Shown here in pieces: positions 4,871 through 5,112 of a DNA stretch of 5,112 bases (the first letter of the stretch is position 1; every line of letters starts with the position of its first letter). The notes below the pieces were generated by a model. The model was given only the letters and a program-made list of their open reading frames with translations. It was not told the origin of the DNA and made no database searches. This DNA comes from an uncultured Acidobacteriota bacterium (GTDB lineage Bacteria; Acidobacteriota; Thermoanaerobaculia; UBA5066), in NCBI GenBank assembly GCA_937902605.1, contig CALFNC010000220.1:1-5112 (forward strand). The letters are read 5' to 3'. The position numbers and the translations under genes were made by a program.

Positions 4871-5112
4871 CTAGATCCGGACCGCCCGCTCGCCGATGTT
4901 CCGGATGACCGCGAACACCTCCGCCGCCCCTGTGGCGGCGGAGGGCAGGTCGACGTGAATTTGCACGTGCGGCTCGTTTCGCCGGATCGACAACCGGCGG
5001 ACCGTCAGCCCTTCCTTCCGCAGCAGGGCCAGGCACTCGTCGGCCAGGGCCGGCGCCCTCTCGAGCTTGTAGAAGAGCGGGAGCGGCTCGGTCCCCTCCG
5101 GCTCGCGGAGCT
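4871..5112 (-). CDS. Unrecognised protein, C-terminal 79 residues (partial)
   Basis: The minus strand is open from the right edge of the window to a TAG at 4873-4871, giving the last 79 residues of a protein whose start lies outside. Codon use supports a real gene: about 94% of third positions are G or C by my count, and the residue mix is natural, unlike the other two minus frames. The visible part suggests a helix (about 18-33 of the fragment, ALADECLALLRKEG), a strand (LTVRRLSIR), a strand (HVQIHVDLP), a helix (TGAAEVFAVIRNIG) and a last strand (AVRI), an alternating pattern that could be a small ferredoxin-like or ACT-like fold; this is inference only. I do not recognise the family. It converges on cstA with only 4 bp between the two stop codons. 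The inverted repeat at 4918-4944 lies inside it. Confidence 0.75.
   Translation of the reverse strand, partial: LREPEGTEPLPLFYKLERAPALADECLALLRKEGLTVRRLSIRRNEPHVQIHVDLPSAATGAAEVFAVIRNIGERAVRI
4918..4944 (+). terminator. 11-bp perfect inverted repeat, possible cstA terminator
   Basis: CCTCCGCCGCC at 4918-4928 pairs perfectly with GGCGGCGGAGG at 4934-4944 around a 5-nt loop. It starts 52 bp after the cstA stop codon but lies inside the convergent minus-strand gene, where it encodes the PSAATGAAEV stretch. The stem is GC-rich and very stable on either strand. No T run follows, so it is at best an unconventional terminator or a pause site for cstA transcripts. Confidence 0.45.

Noticed and set aside
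1..5112. CRISPR array, tRNA or rRNA genes, integron attC sites
   Set aside because: No regularly spaced repeats, cloverleaf or rRNA-like stretches were found; the hairpin at 2327-2344 lacks the paired R and L boxes of an attC site.

Overview
The window comes from a G+C-rich bacterium; both large genes strongly prefer G or C at third codon positions. Two intact genes lie on the + strand, the 3' end of a third lies on the - strand, and a 955-bp stretch of broken sequence separates the two intact genes. The organism cannot be fixed from this window. A decayed stretch resembling planctomycete-type cytochrome c (PSCyt1), an IS91-type transposase remnant and the general gene style would fit Planctomycetota, Acidobacteriota or a similar environmental phylum, but this is a weak inference.

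Layout. Positions 1-362 are noticeably more A+T-rich than the rest and look like a regulatory leader. They hold two sigma-70-like promoter candidates, a possible 16-codon leader peptide with a good ribosome binding site, a long-range inverted repeat, and a 17-bp dyad that fills the spacer of the second promoter. Positions 363-1994 encode a 543-aa exported protein that matches the C45 (acyl-CoA:6-APA acyltransferase-like) branch of Ntn hydrolases, with Cys213 as the likely nucleophile. Its mature N-terminus carries a tandem duplication of ten residues caused by a 30-bp repeat. A GC-rich hairpin follows its stop codon.

Positions 1995-2949 contain no intact gene. By eye, three short frame-broken fragments of unrelated families sit almost edge to edge: a PSCyt1-like haem-binding segment whose CxxCH has become CxxCL, an IS91/Y2-type transposase segment with a frameshift, and a segment that resembles the second half of a radical SAM protein. 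Several strong inverted repeats lie in or near this debris, two of them just upstream of the next gene.

Positions 2950-4866 encode a CstA-family membrane transporter (638 aa) with an excellent ribosome binding site. It has an unusually long hydrophilic loop around residues 207-281. Only 4 bp after its stop codon, a convergent gene on the - strand ends. Its last 79 codons are in the window and its product is not recognised. An 11-bp perfect inverted repeat inside that convergent gene may also serve to stop cstA transcription.

The genes show no obvious shared pathway. CstA family members import pyruvate or peptides, and the secreted C45-like enzyme probably hydrolyses or transfers an amide or acyl bond outside the cytoplasm. 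A link through nutrient scavenging is possible but not shown by the sequence. I see no convincing complete novel system; the most unusual parts are the leader region, the mosaic gene debris and the CstA loop.
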